Below are positions 1 through 8,328 of a stretch of 48,061 nt of DNA, piece after piece. Numbering within the stretch: the first letter of the stretch is position 1; each line of letters begins with the position of its first letter. The notes beneath the pieces were generated by a model. That model was not told where the DNA came from. It worked only from the letters and a program-made list of their open reading frames with translations, and ran no database searches. The DNA comes from Chryseobacterium gleum (lineage in GTDB: Bacteria > Bacteroidota > Bacteroidia > Flavobacteriales > Schleiferiaceae). The DNA lies in the NCBI GenBank assembly GCA_945883565.1, contig CAMCXO010000022.1:1-48061 (forward strand), given 5' to 3'. A program made the translations under genes and the position numbers.

Positions 1-2
1 AA

Positions 3-92
3 CTAAAACCAATAGAATTGCTAAAAGATTCGTACGGAAAGGAAATGGTTATTAGTGAGTTAAACCGAATTAATCACGGGATTTTGGTGTAG
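3..92 (+). CDS. C-terminal end of a DUF2384 (MbcA/ParS/Xre) antitoxin, cut by window edge
   Basis: An open frame enters from the left edge and encodes 29 residues before a TAG stop. The residues run PIELLKDSYGKEMVISELNR and then a short INHGILV tail. This matches the end of the DUF2384 toxin-binding domain of Xre-type antitoxins, which typically reads as a P-lelL...G...V...L.ri..Gi pattern. The next ATG follows the stop directly and begins a RES-type toxin start, which is the usual antitoxin-toxin order. The helix-turn-helix part lies outside the window. The identification rests on family pattern recognition and gene order. Confidence 0.6.
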   Translation, partial: LKPIELLKDSYGKEMVISELNRINHGILV

Positions 93-155
93 ATGAAAGT
101 TTTTAGACTTGCAAGAGAAAAACACGCTACACCATTATCGGGAAAAGGACCACCA
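93..155 (+). pseudogene. RES-domain toxin, N-terminal stub only
   Basis: The ATG follows the antitoxin stop with no gap. The first ~20 residues, MKVFRLAREKHATPLSGKG, fit the start of RES-domain toxins (Tyr/Phe-Arg, then a 'plsGkGa' stretch before the conserved GGRWN). The conserved GGRWN and the rest of the ~150-residue toxin are missing. After about base 150 the frame runs into repeat sequence and then a transposase remnant, giving a chimeric open frame of 152 codons (93-551) that is probably not a functional protein. RES toxins in characterised cases degrade NAD+; this stub cannot do so. The antitoxin may survive without its toxin. Confidence 0.6.
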
Positions 156-312
156 CTGAACCTCATCACAACACAAAATCTCTCCTCCTTTTCAAGGAGG
201 AGTACCCGAAGGGGGAGGTGGTTTCAGCACCAATCATTTACCCGAAGGGGGAGGTGGTTACAGCACCAATCATTTACCCGAAGGGTAGAGACGCAATGCA
301 TTGCGTCTCTAC
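150..312 (+). repeat. REP-type repeat array with 36-bp tandem units and a palindrome
   Basis: Three structures are visible. Bases 182-202 form a hairpin (CTCCTCCTT / AAGGAGGAG arms, 3-base loop). Bases 204-275 are two copies of a 36-bp unit beginning ACCCGAAGGGGGAGGTGGTT that differ at one base, followed by the first 10 bases of a third (276-285). Bases 285-312 are a perfect 28-base palindrome with the arm GTAGAGACGCAATG. Such elements are dispersed in many Bacteroidota genomes and are moved by RAYT transposases. A RAYT remnant begins directly after this array, which fits. Confidence 0.75.
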
Positions 313-314
313 AA

Positions 315-551
315 AACGCCAACGGATCGACATCAAAAAACAAATTTGAACCACAATCCAAAAATCTGGCATCCAGCATTCGTGGTTTTAAAATTGGGGC
401 AACAAAAAATGTCCGATTCATAAATCCCGATTTTGCCTGGCAATCCCGTTACCACGATCATATTATCCGTAACGATGAATCATACCAGCGAATTTCAGAA
501 TACATCATTAATAATCCATTGAATTGGTCATCAGACCAATTTTATTTTTAG
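315..551 (+). pseudogene. REP-associated tyrosine transposase (RAYT), C-terminal remnant
   Basis: The translation of this part contains KNLASSIRGFK, then NPDFAWQSRYHDHIIR and ISEYIINNPLNW. This is the characteristic end of IS200-like (Y1_Tnp) REP-associated transposases: the RGFK helix, the W-x-R-x-Y-x-D-H-I-I catalytic-helix region, and the closing YI.NNP.W. The N-terminal half with the HUH motif is absent, so the product is not active. The reading frame happens to be joined to the RES-toxin stub through the repeat array. The stop is followed at once by the HsdM-like start. Confidence 0.75.
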
Positions 552-555
552 AATT

Positions 556-723
556 ATGTTAGATACACAAACTAAAAGTCGAATAGACGATTGCCGTGAT
601 ATTCTGGTAGGCAAATTACCCGACCCCAAAGCAAAGATTGAGCAAATTACCATTGGCTTGATTTATAAATTCATGGACGATATGGACAAAGAATCCATAG
701 ACTTAGGAGGAACCGCAACGTAG
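556..723 (+). pseudogene. hsdM: Type I restriction-modification methylase (HsdM), first 55 codons only
   Basis: A 55-codon frame starts 5 bases after the transposase remnant. Its residues include RIDDCRDILVGKLPDPKAK and then QITIGLIYKFMDDMDKESI, which match the N-terminal helical domain of type I N6-adenine methylase subunits as I recognise them. A full HsdM is about 500 residues and carries an NPPF motif; none is here. The TAG stop is part of the REP palindrome at 720-747, so the gene was cut by a repeat insertion or by a deletion ending at the repeat. No hsdS or hsdR follows. Confidence 0.65.
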
Positions 724-747
724 AGACGCAATGCATTGCATCTCTAC
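720..747 (+). repeat. Second copy of the 28-bp REP palindrome
   Basis: This copy is identical to the palindrome at 285-312 except for one base in the right arm (CATTGCATCTCTAC instead of CATTGCGTCTCTAC). It supplies the stop codon of the truncated HsdM frame. The two palindromes flank the RAYT remnant and HsdM fragment in direct orientation. Confidence 0.8.
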
Positions 748-927
748 CACGACCACTTTATAATTTAAAACAAAATGGAAACCCACCACTGCGCAAAACC
801 CCGCGCAAATCATGGGCCTCCCTGCCACGCATGCTTAAAAATAAGCAAAAACAGCACCCTGTTAAAGCCCAACAAAAAGTGTTCAGAGAAACACAAAGCA
901 TACCAAGCCCTACCTGCTTGCCGCCTG

Positions 928-1131
928 CTACGAGCCGGGCTTTTTGTCTTCTTTTATCTCTTCGTACTCCACATACTTTCCGCCCCAATCTTTATCGGTT
1001 TCAGATTTATCGGCTTTGTTGGCGTTTGACTTAGATGCACCAAAATTGCCTTTTAGAATAGGGAAAATGAGGGTATTTAACACTCTAAACACCACATAAA
1101 CCAAAAAGGCAATGACAATTAAGCGAATCAA
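928..1131 (-). CDS. DUF4834-like small membrane protein
   Basis: This 67-residue protein has one N-terminal membrane segment (about residues 3-26), a polar Lys/Asn-rich middle, and an acidic tail containing GGKYVEYEEIKE. That layout and the YVEYEEIK ending are what I recall of the DUF4834 family, which is found in Bacteroidota and has no known function. The start is TTG (1131-1129); no ATG is available in frame near the membrane segment. A TATATTTG box, matching the TAnnTTTG promoter element, lies 14 bases upstream. It sits alone between the REP region and an AraC-type regulator on the same strand. Confidence 0.65.
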   Translation of the reverse strand: MIRLIVIAFLVYVVFRVLNTLIFPILKGNFGASKSNANKADKSETDKDWGGKYVEYEEIKEDKKPGS

Positions 1132-1145
1132 GGGCTATTTTTTTG

Positions 1146-1153
1146 CAAATATA
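1146..1153 (-). promoter_or_regulatory. Candidate -7 box (TATATTTG) of the DUF4834 gene
   Basis: On the minus strand the bases read TATATTTG, a perfect match to the Bacteroidota -7 element TAnnTTTG. No clear TTTG is found 19-21 bases upstream, so only half of the promoter is supported. Confidence 0.4.
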
Positions 1154-1230
1154 ATGACCACCAGGGCTGTTTATGGCCGCTTTAAGTGGGTTTTAGGGTT
1201 TGCTTAACAGCTTCATGCCAAGGCTTTGGA

Positions 1231-1800
1231 CTATAAATCTTCCAAAGGAATTCGCCATTTTTGAGGACTTTGAAGAAAAGCCGAAACGGTAAGTCCTGTG
1301 CTTTTTTTAAACTGATTGCTTAAATACTGCACACTGCTATACCCCATTTGATAGGCTATTTCACTAAGTGTGAACTCCTGAGCAATCAGCATTTCTTTTA
1401 TTTTTTCAACTTTTAGTTGTATGAGGTAATGCTCTAGAGTTTGGCCTTTTATGCGCGAAAAGCTGCGGCTCAATTTGTCGTAAGGCACACCGAGTTTATC
1501 GCTTATGTAATCACTGTTTCGTATCAAAGAACTGGCATTGTTTGCATGAAAAATAAGTTCGATGGCGGCCGATTTTATTCTCTCGACCAATATTTGATCG
1601 GCATCTTTTAGAATTTGGAAATCAAGTTTTTTAATCAATAAATCCAATTCGGGCTTTAACTGCCTAGGCAATTTAACGCGTGCATAACCCAATTGCAAGA
1701 TTAACAACTCAGCATTGGGCAACTTGGAAATTTCGCTTTCCAAAAGCCTTAGGCACGAACGGGTTAACATATTGCCCAAATGGTATTCCACCACTTCCAT
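1231..1800 (-). CDS. AraC-family transcriptional regulator
   Basis: The 189-residue protein ends in a typical AraC/XylS DNA-binding domain (about residues 85-185). The second helix-turn-helix is clear, with TLSEIAYQMGYSSVQYLSNQ followed by FKKSTGLTVSAF. The N-terminal part (1-80) is helical and shows no recognisable cupin or PAS sensor, so the ligand is unknown. The ATG is at 1800. It is transcribed in the same direction as dnaE upstream (118 bases away) and the DUF4834 gene downstream. The target genes cannot be inferred from context. Confidence 0.85.
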   Translation of the reverse strand: MEVVEYHLGNMLTRSCLRLLESEISKLPNAELLILQLGYARVKLPRQLKPELDLLIKKLDFQILKDADQILVERIKSAAIELIFHANNASSLIRNSDYISDKLGVPYDKLSRSFSRIKGQTLEHYLIQLKVEKIKEMLIAQEFTLSEIAYQMGYSSVQYLSNQFKKSTGLTVSAFLQSPQKWRIPLEDL

Positions 1801-1918
1801 AAAGCCCGTTTTAGGTTATGCTGTTATGATGCATAAATAAGTCCAACGTTTAATGCATTTCAAAATATAATACTTCCAAGCTGTCTGCAGGTTCTTGCGA
1901 AGTTCCTTGGCATCCAGA

Positions 1919-4900
1919 TCACGACGTGAGCATAAAAGGCACATGCGCCTCTTCTAATTTCTTGAATAAATCGCTTGTTAACCTAAGCTTTAATTGCCCG
2001 CTGTCGGCCAACCGCAGTTCCATTTGGTCGTGAAACAAGCGCAATTCGAGTTCGTGCTTTCCAGATTCGCCTGTCTCCGAAGCATATAAGGTGCTAATCC
2101 ACGATTCAAACGTTTCGGCTTTAAAATCAATAAGGGGCATCATAACCACCAAGCCTTTCACTTGTTTTTCAAGCAATTCGTTTAACAGCAGCATTTTGCT
2201 TACTTTAAATCGAATGCTATGGGTATGCTGCCCTTCTTCTATCTGCTTCAGTTCGCGAACGTCGGCGGTAGCTTTAACCAAAACGGCCAAATCGGGATTA
2301 AAGAAATACTGAAACTTTAGGTATTCTTCGCCCATAAAAAAGAGTTCCATTTGGTCGCTATAATCCTCTATAGTAAGCACGCAATAATCGTTTCCGGCTT
2401 TAGAGGTTCCGCGCTTTACCTGGGTTATCAATCCACCGAAAACGTATTCCTGAGTTCGGTTTTGGGTTAAGGTTTTGAGTTGCTCAAGTTTAATATTGGA
2501 AAAGTGATTGAGCTCGTATTTGAAATCGTCAAGTGGGTGACTCGATAAAAACAGCCCCAAAACGTCTTTCTCGCGCTTTAGGGTTTCTTTTCGGCTCCAT
2601 TCTTCGGCATTTGGCAATTGGGGCTCTGGCAAGCTGCTGCCGGGCATATCGTCAAACAAACTGCCTTGGGCACTTTCTTTTTGATGGCGCAAACTTTGGG
2701 CATAGCGTACAGCCTTTTCTATAAACGGCTTGCCATCTTCTTCCACAAAAAACACCGACCGGCGGCCATTGGTTAGGCTGTCGAAGGCCCCTCCGAAAAT
2801 GAGACTTTGCAGGGTTTGTTTGCTCACAGAACGCGCATCCATGCGGCTTAAAAAATCGAAAAAGCTGGTGAAAAAACCATTTTTTTCGCGTTCGTCGCGT
2901 ATGGCCATGGCCACACCCTGCCCCACCCCATTCATGCCGCTCAGTCCAAAGCGAATTTGGCCCAGTTTGTTTACCGAAAAATCTTCCTGACTTTCGTTCA
3001 CATCGGGCCCCAGCACCTGCAGCCCCATGCGTTTGCACTCTTCCATAAAAAAGCCTAGCTTTTTTATGTCTGTCATATTATGAGAAAGTACTGCAGCCAT
3101 AAACTCGGCCGGATAATGGGCTTTTAAGTAGGCTGTTTGCCAAGCCACTACCGAATAACAAGCCGCATGCGATTTGTTAAAGGCGTATTTGGCGAATTTC
3201 TCCCAATCTTCCCAAATTTTATGGAGGGTTTTTTCGGGATGCCCATTTTTGGTGGCCCCTTCAATAAACTTGGGTTTGAGCTCGTCGAGCTGGGCTTTTA
3301 TTTTTTTACCCATGGCTTTCCGCAGCTTATCGGCCTCACCTCGGGTAAAATCGGCCAAAAGACGGCTAAGCTGCATAACCTGCTCCTGGTAAACGGTTAC
3401 CCCATAGGTTTCTTTTAAAACCTCGGCCATAATGGGCAAATCGTATTGTACCGCTTCTATTCCATTTTTCCGTTTGGCAAAGTCAGGAATGTATTCCATA
3501 GGGCCCGGACGGTAAAGAGCATTCATCGCAATAATGTCTTCAAATACCGTAGGCTTCAGCATACGAAGGTTCTTCTGCATGCCCGGCGATTCAAATTGAA
3601 ACAATGCAGTGGTTTCACCTTTGGCAAAAAGCTCCATGGTTTTGGTGTCGTCTAGCGGAATATCGTCGAGTTTAATTTCAACGTCTTTGGCCTTTTTAAT
3701 GATTTCAATAGCGGTTTTCAAAATACTCAAGGTTCTGAGTCCCAAAAAGTCCATTTTTAATAAACCGGCATCTTCCACCACATAGTTATCAAATTGGGTG
3801 GCCATCAAACTCGAATCTTTTGGCATCATAACCGGAACCAAACTGCTCATATCGGTTGGGGTAATAATAACCCCACAAGCGTGAATGCCGGTGGTTCTCA
3901 AACTGCCTTCAATGCGCATAGCGGCTTTTAGCATTTCACTCCAAGGCGAATTCTGCTTAGCTATTTCGCGCAACTCGGCTATGTTTTTCAGCTGATCGGC
4001 ATTAAAACGCTCTTTTAAAGCCGATTCGTCTAATCCAAAAATGTCCTTTAAACTGGCATTATCCGGAATTAGCTTGGCCAGGCGGTTCACTTCGGTTAAA
4101 TCGAGCGCTTTTACCCTGGAGGCATCCCTAAGGGCGCTTTTGGCTGCCATCGTTCCATAGGTAATGATTTGGGCTACTTGTTCTTTTCCATACTTGTCAA
4201 TTACATACTGAATTACCTTCTCGCGGCCTTCATTGTCAAAATCTATATCAATATCGGGCAGGCTCACCCGGTCGGGATTTAAAAAACGTTCGAAAAGCAA
4301 ACCGTACTTAAGCGGATCCACATTGGTAATGCCGGTGCAATATGCCACCACACTGCCCGCGGCCGAGCCTCTGCCAGGCCCTACCCAAACCCCCATTTCC
4401 CAAGCCTTATTGGTAAAATCCTGTACAATTAGAAAGTAACCGGGATAACCTGTTTTTTCAATAATCGACAACTCAAAGTCTAAGCGCTCTCGAATTTCAT
4501 CGGTTAATTCTTTATAGCGTTTTTTGGCCCCTTCGTATGTTAAATGCCTTAAATAAGCATTTTCGCCTCGTTTGCCCCCATCAAGGGCATCTTCTGCATG
4601 CACAAATGCTTCGGGAATGTCGAAATTGGGGAGCAAAACTGGCCTCTTAAGACTGAACTGCTCCACCTTATCAACCAATTTACCGGTATTCGCCAGAGCT
4701 TGAGGGAGGTCGGCAAATCGTTCGGCCATTTCGGCCTTACTTAAAAAATAATAGTTTTTATTGGGCATCCCAAACCGATAACCCCTGCCACGACCTATGG
4801 GTGTGTTTTGGGTTACCCCATCTTTAACGCAAAGCAAAATATCCTGAGCGTCGGCATCTTCGGGTAAGAGGTAAAAACATTCATTAGCAGCCAAATATTC

Positions 4901-6226
4901 AACTTGGTGGCGTTCACAAAACTCAAGCAGCTTGGTATTTACTACCTCTTCTTCTGGCAAACCATGGCGCTGCAATTCGGCATAAAAATGCTCCCCAAAA
5001 TGGGTTTTCCACCAAACAAAAGCGTCTTCTGCCTGGTGGTCGCCTACGTTTAGCAACAAATGAGGAACCTCACCACCGGTAGAACCGCTTAAAACCGCTA
5101 TACCTTCTTTGTACTTCAATAATACCTCGCGGTCTATACGAGGCACGTAATAAAAGCCTTCAGAAAATGCAATGGAGCTTAATTTCGACAAATTGGCATA
5201 TCCGGTTTTGTTTAAAGCAATAAGCGGAATACGGTAGCCATTGTCTTGCCGGCTGCGGTCGTGCCGATTTTCACAAACATAAGCTTCATACCCAATTATA
5301 GGCTTTATGCCCGCTTTTTCACAGGCATTTACAAAAGAAAAAGCCCCGTACATATTGCCTAAATCGCAAAGTGCCACTGCCTTCATGCCCATGGCTTCGG
5401 CTTGTTTTACCACCGAGTTCACATCGCTGGTACTTTGAAGCACCGAAAACTGACTATGAACGTGCAAGTGCACAAAGGCCTCGGCCAAATGGAGGGCTTC
5501 TTCATTGGCTTCTCGGGCAATAGACACCACTTCGGCAGAAGCTGTCGAAACCTTATGGTCTTTAATGTTTAGCCCTATGGGCGAAAATGGCTTGGGATTT
5601 TCTTTTGAAAATGCTTCGAAAGCTTTGGCATCCAATCCAGCCTTTTCATACTTTATTACACCTATGCGTATTAACTCCAAAAAGCATCGGCCGGTGGCCT
5701 CTACGTCGGCCGCTGCATTGTGGGCAGCCGAAAATCCTTCTCCAAAAAGCTTTTCGTGCAGTTCGCTCAAAGTAGGCCATTTAAACCCGCCTCCTTTTCC
5801 CCCTGGAATTTTGCAATAGTCGGTTGATTCGTCTTTGGTATCAAGATGAGGGATTTTGCCCATTCTCGAGTCTATGCTCAGTCGAAAATGCTCGGCTCCC
5901 AGTATTTTAAGGTCAAATTCCAAATTATGACCTGCCATTAGGCGACAAGCCTCTAAACTTTTTTCGAAATGGCCCAAAACGTCTGCCAAATCAATGCCTT
6001 CCTCCATAGCCCTTTCGGTGGTAATGCCGTGTATCTGGGCGGCATTGTAAGGAATGGTGTAGCCATTGGGTTTTACAATGTGGTTTTGAGCCTCAATTAA
6101 TTCACCCAAATTGCCATGAACCTGCCAGGCCAATTGCACCAAACGAGGCCAGTTATCGCTGTCGCTAAGGGGTTTATTTGGGTCTTTGGGCAAACCGGTG
6201 GTTTCGGTATCGAAAATGATGAACAT
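1919..6226 (-). CDS. dnaE: DNA polymerase III alpha subunit with fused N-terminal 3'-5' exonuclease
   Basis: This is the replicative polymerase catalytic subunit, 1435 residues. Residues 1-190 form a DEDDh exonuclease: DTET (D6, E8), H100-N-x3-D105 and H169 with D174. A PHP domain follows from about 253 (HLHVHSQFSVL). The polymerase core carries GPGRGSAAGS (617-626) and the catalytic PDIDIDFD (657-664), with a third acidic region near KMDFLGL (824-830). A clamp-binding type motif, QGSLF, is at 1187-1191 before the OB-fold tail. Several PHP metal ligands look replaced (TDHG-type site is CDLG at 287-290; NDxHY-type site is NECFY at 448-452), so proofreading probably comes from the fused domain. 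The ATG at 6226 lies 42 bases after nnrDE. Confidence 0.95.
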   Translation of the reverse strand: MFIIFDTETTGLPKDPNKPLSDSDNWPRLVQLAWQVHGNLGELIEAQNHIVKPNGYTIPYNAAQIHGITTERAMEEGIDLADVLGHFEKSLEACRLMAGHNLEFDLKILGAEHFRLSIDSRMGKIPHLDTKDESTDYCKIPGGKGGGFKWPTLSELHEKLFGEGFSAAHNAAADVEATGRCFLELIRIGVIKYEKAGLDAKAFEAFSKENPKPFSPIGLNIKDHKVSTASAEVVSIAREANEEALHLAEAFVHLHVHSQFSVLQSTSDVNSVVKQAEAMGMKAVALCDLGNMYGAFSFVNACEKAGIKPIIGYEAYVCENRHDRSRQDNGYRIPLIALNKTGYANLSKLSSIAFSEGFYYVPRIDREVLLKYKEGIAVLSGSTGGEVPHLLLNVGDHQAEDAFVWWKTHFGEHFYAELQRHGLPEEEVVNTKLLEFCERHQVEYLAANECFYLLPEDADAQDILLCVKDGVTQNTPIGRGRGYRFGMPNKNYYFLSKAEMAERFADLPQALANTGKLVDKVEQFSLKRPVLLPNFDIPEAFVHAEDALDGGKRGENAYLRHLTYEGAKKRYKELTDEIRERLDFELSIIEKTGYPGYFLIVQDFTNKAWEMGVWVGPGRGSAAGSVVAYCTGITNVDPLKYGLLFERFLNPDRVSLPDIDIDFDNEGREKVIQYVIDKYGKEQVAQIITYGTMAAKSALRDASRVKALDLTEVNRLAKLIPDNASLKDIFGLDESALKERFNADQLKNIAELREIAKQNSPWSEMLKAAMRIEGSLRTTGIHACGVIITPTDMSSLVPVMMPKDSSLMATQFDNYVVEDAGLLKMDFLGLRTLSILKTAIEIIKKAKDVEIKLDDIPLDDTKTMELFAKGETTALFQFESPGMQKNLRMLKPTVFEDIIAMNALYRPGPMEYIPDFAKRKNGIEAVQYDLPIMAEVLKETYGVTVYQEQVMQLSRLLADFTRGEADKLRKAMGKKIKAQLDELKPKFIEGATKNGHPEKTLHKIWEDWEKFAKYAFNKSHAACYSVVAWQTAYLKAHYPAEFMAAVLSHNMTDIKKLGFFMEECKRMGLQVLGPDVNESQEDFSVNKLGQIRFGLSGMNGVGQGVAMAIRDEREKNGFFTSFFDFLSRMDARSVSKQTLQSLIFGGAFDSLTNGRRSVFFVEEDGKPFIEKAVRYAQSLRHQKESAQGSLFDDMPGSSLPEPQLPNAEEWSRKETLKREKDVLGLFLSSHPLDDFKYELNHFSNIKLEQLKTLTQNRTQEYVFGGLITQVKRGTSKAGNDYCVLTIEDYSDQMELFFMGEEYLKFQYFFNPDLAVLVKATADVRELKQIEEGQHTHSIRFKVSKMLLLNELLEKQVKGLVVMMPLIDFKAETFESWISTLYASETGESGKHELELRLFHDQMELRLADSGQLKLRLTSDLFKKLEEAHVPFMLTS

Positions 6227-6268
6227 AGCACAATCTGTTTTAAATCATTGAAGATTTGGTTAATAACA

Positions 6269-7747
6269 TTAGGCCTGGTTTTCTAAAACACGAAAGGCCT
6301 GAGGCAGGTAATCAAATAAATCGCTTGCTAACATGGTTTCGGTATGCTGCTTTTGAACGTACAAATCGGCCGACAATCCGTGAACATATACCCCCATACG
6401 GGCCGCCCATTTAGGTTCGTAATGCCTGGCCAGCAAGCCGCCTATTAGCCCGCACAAAACATCCCCACTTCCACCTTTGGCCAAAGCGGCATTGCCGGTG
6501 CTGTTAAACCAAACCTCGCCATCAACCGAGAAAACCGCTGTATAAGCGCCTTTCATAACCAAATTAAGTTGTTCGCTCATCACCCACTGTCTAATGGCTT
6601 CTACTTCTTCGTACGAATCGCAGCCAAACCCAAACAAGCGTTTAAACTCGCCCATATGGGGCGTTAATATGCTGTTTGGCGGAATACCCTTCCATTGCTC
6701 CGGATGGTCGGCCAAATTGTTAAGGGCATCGGCATCCAATACCACTGGATTTGTTTGACGGCTCAGCCATTTCCACAGCTTCTTCGACTGTTCTTCGCTT
6801 CGTCCCAAACCTGGCCCTGCCACCAAAGTATAGTCGGAAATAGAGTAATGATCTAACTTAGATTCTTGAACGCACATGGCCTCGGGCAGTGCTGTTTGAA
6901 TAGATTGCTGTACTTCGACATCAGAAAGCAGGCTTAGTTTGCCGGCTCCTGCCCGCAAAGCCGCTTCTGCACATAGGCGTGCGGCACCCGCCATACCCAA
7001 ACTGCCGGCTAGCAACAAAACGTGACCATAGTTGCCTTTATGTGAAAACCGCAACCGCTTTATTACCCGATGTTTTAACTCATCGGCCCCATAAAATTCA
7101 AATGGGCTGGCACTTTGGCTTATAAAGGTTTTATCGAGCCCTATATCCAAAACTTCGAAACTCTGAGTGGCCCAACCCTGTGCTGGCAAAAAAAAACCAA
7201 GTTTCGGAAACTGAAAACTCAAGGTGTGTCGGGCCATTAACACCTCTCCGAATTCCCCTATGGCATCAGGTAAAAGCCCGGAGGGCACGTCTATGGCCAC
7301 CACCTCGTTTGGCCAATTATTCACCTTTTTAACCACATCCAACATCAGCCCGCTTACTGGCCGTGATTGCCCCAAGCCCAAAATAGCATCCACCACACAT
7401 TCATCCGTTTCGGCTTCCGGCAAATCGGCAGCACTTTCTATCCAATCAAAGTTCACCTTCAAACTGAAGTGCTTGGCCTCAGACGAAAAATCCCTTGCAT
7501 GCTTTACCACCCAAACCCTTACACCTCGTCCGTGCTTTCGCAAAATCTGGGCAATGGCCAAGCCATCTCCACCGTTATTGCCCATGCCGCACAGTATGTA
7601 AAAACGCATAGGTTTAGGCCAAAGGTCCATAAGCTTAAAAGCGGCCGCGCCTGCAGCCCTGCCCATTAAATCTTGCGATTCAATGGCTTCTTGGGCAATG
7701 GTAAACGCATCGGCTTGTTTGGCTTCCTTTGCCAGCAGAATTTTCAT
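6269..7747 (-). CDS. nnrDE: Bifunctional NAD(P)H-hydrate epimerase / ADP-dependent dehydratase
   Basis: This 492-residue enzyme repairs damaged NADH and NADPH hydrates. The N-terminal epimerase domain (1-210) has the NNGGDG motif at 57-62 and the DVPSGL loop at 153-158. The C-terminal dehydratase domain (about 222-492) has AGPGLGR (310-316), TPHMGE (362-367) and the nucleotide-binding GGSGDVLCG (425-433). Full length for the fused form. Its ATG overlaps the stop of coaE by four bases (ATGA), so the two are translationally coupled. It is followed by dnaE. Confidence 0.95.
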   Translation of the reverse strand: MKILLAKEAKQADAFTIAQEAIESQDLMGRAAGAAAFKLMDLWPKPMRFYILCGMGNNGGDGLAIAQILRKHGRGVRVWVVKHARDFSSEAKHFSLKVNFDWIESAADLPEAETDECVVDAILGLGQSRPVSGLMLDVVKKVNNWPNEVVAIDVPSGLLPDAIGEFGEVLMARHTLSFQFPKLGFFLPAQGWATQSFEVLDIGLDKTFISQSASPFEFYGADELKHRVIKRLRFSHKGNYGHVLLLAGSLGMAGAARLCAEAALRAGAGKLSLLSDVEVQQSIQTALPEAMCVQESKLDHYSISDYTLVAGPGLGRSEEQSKKLWKWLSRQTNPVVLDADALNNLADHPEQWKGIPPNSILTPHMGEFKRLFGFGCDSYEEVEAIRQWVMSEQLNLVMKGAYTAVFSVDGEVWFNSTGNAALAKGGSGDVLCGLIGGLLARHYEPKWAARMGVYVHGLSADLYVQKQHTETMLASDLFDYLPQAFRVLENQA

Positions 7748-8328
7748 GGCTTACAACTTTTTAAAATTTCAAAATGCAGTTTCAATACCTGAGGTATCAA
7801 GGCCTCACCTTGGTTCTCTATAACGTAATGGGCCAATGCGCGTTTTTGCTCATCGTTCCATTGCTTTTCCAATCTGCTTTTAATTTCATTTAACGACCAA
7901 CCATTTCGCGCCATCACCCTTTTTATGCGCAAGGCCTCTGGGGCCACCACCAAAATATTGAAATCCATCTTTTTATAACTCCCTGTTTCAAACAATATGG
8001 CAGCCTCTTTTAGTACATACGCCCCCGATTGACGCTCAGCCCAAGACTTAAAATCAAGGGCCACTTCGCGATGAATCAAACCGTTTAAAGCCTCCAGTTT
8101 CTCTTGCGACCCAAACACCAGACCTGCCAGTTTCTTGGTATTCACTCGCCCATTATCAAACACCTCATCGCCCATCAAACTCCTGAGTTGAATGGCCACC
8201 TCTTCTTTTTCATACAAGGCCTTGGCCCTTTCGTCGGCATAGTACACCGCCACACCCAAGGCTTCAAAAATCAAAGCCACAGTCGATTTGCCACTGCCCA
8301 TTCCACCTGTTAAACCGCCGTATTTCAT
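7744..8328 (-). CDS. coaE: Dephospho-CoA kinase
   Basis: CoaE catalyses the last step of coenzyme A synthesis, phosphorylating the 3'-hydroxyl of dephospho-CoA with ATP. The P-loop GGMGSGKST is at residues 8-16, followed by a YADERAK segment (normally D-A-D), the lid region, and a C-terminal RxxxQW-type helix (SRLEKQW). I chose the ATG at 8328 because it gives the family start (MKYGGLTGG) and forms an ATGA overlap with the ybbR stop. An upstream ATG at 8334 would add two residues. Length 194 residues, normal for the family. It sits between ybbR and nnrDE in a coupled operon. Confidence 0.95.
   Translation of the reverse strand: MKYGGLTGGMGSGKSTVALIFEALGVAVYYADERAKALYEKEEVAIQLRSLMGDEVFDNGRVNTKKLAGLVFGSQEKLEALNGLIHREVALDFKSWAERQSGAYVLKEAAILFETGSYKKMDFNILVVAPEALRIKRVMARNGWSLNEIKSRLEKQWNDEQKRALAHYVIENQGEALIPQVLKLHFEILKSCKP

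Noticed and set aside
204-285. 36-bp direct repeats that might be a CRISPR array
   Set aside because: The units are contiguous with no spacers, only 2.3 copies are present, and they lie in a REP array next to a RAYT remnant. No cas gene is present.
93-551. A single intact 152-residue gene
   Set aside because: Its N-terminal 20 residues are a RES-toxin start, the middle is translated REP sequence, and the end is a transposase tail, so it is a chimera.
758-1034. Plus- and minus-strand open frames of 67-84 codons around the DUF4834 gene
   Set aside because: They overlap the DUF4834 gene or lie in unlinked sequence, and their translations are rich in Cys/Phe/Leu without a family match.
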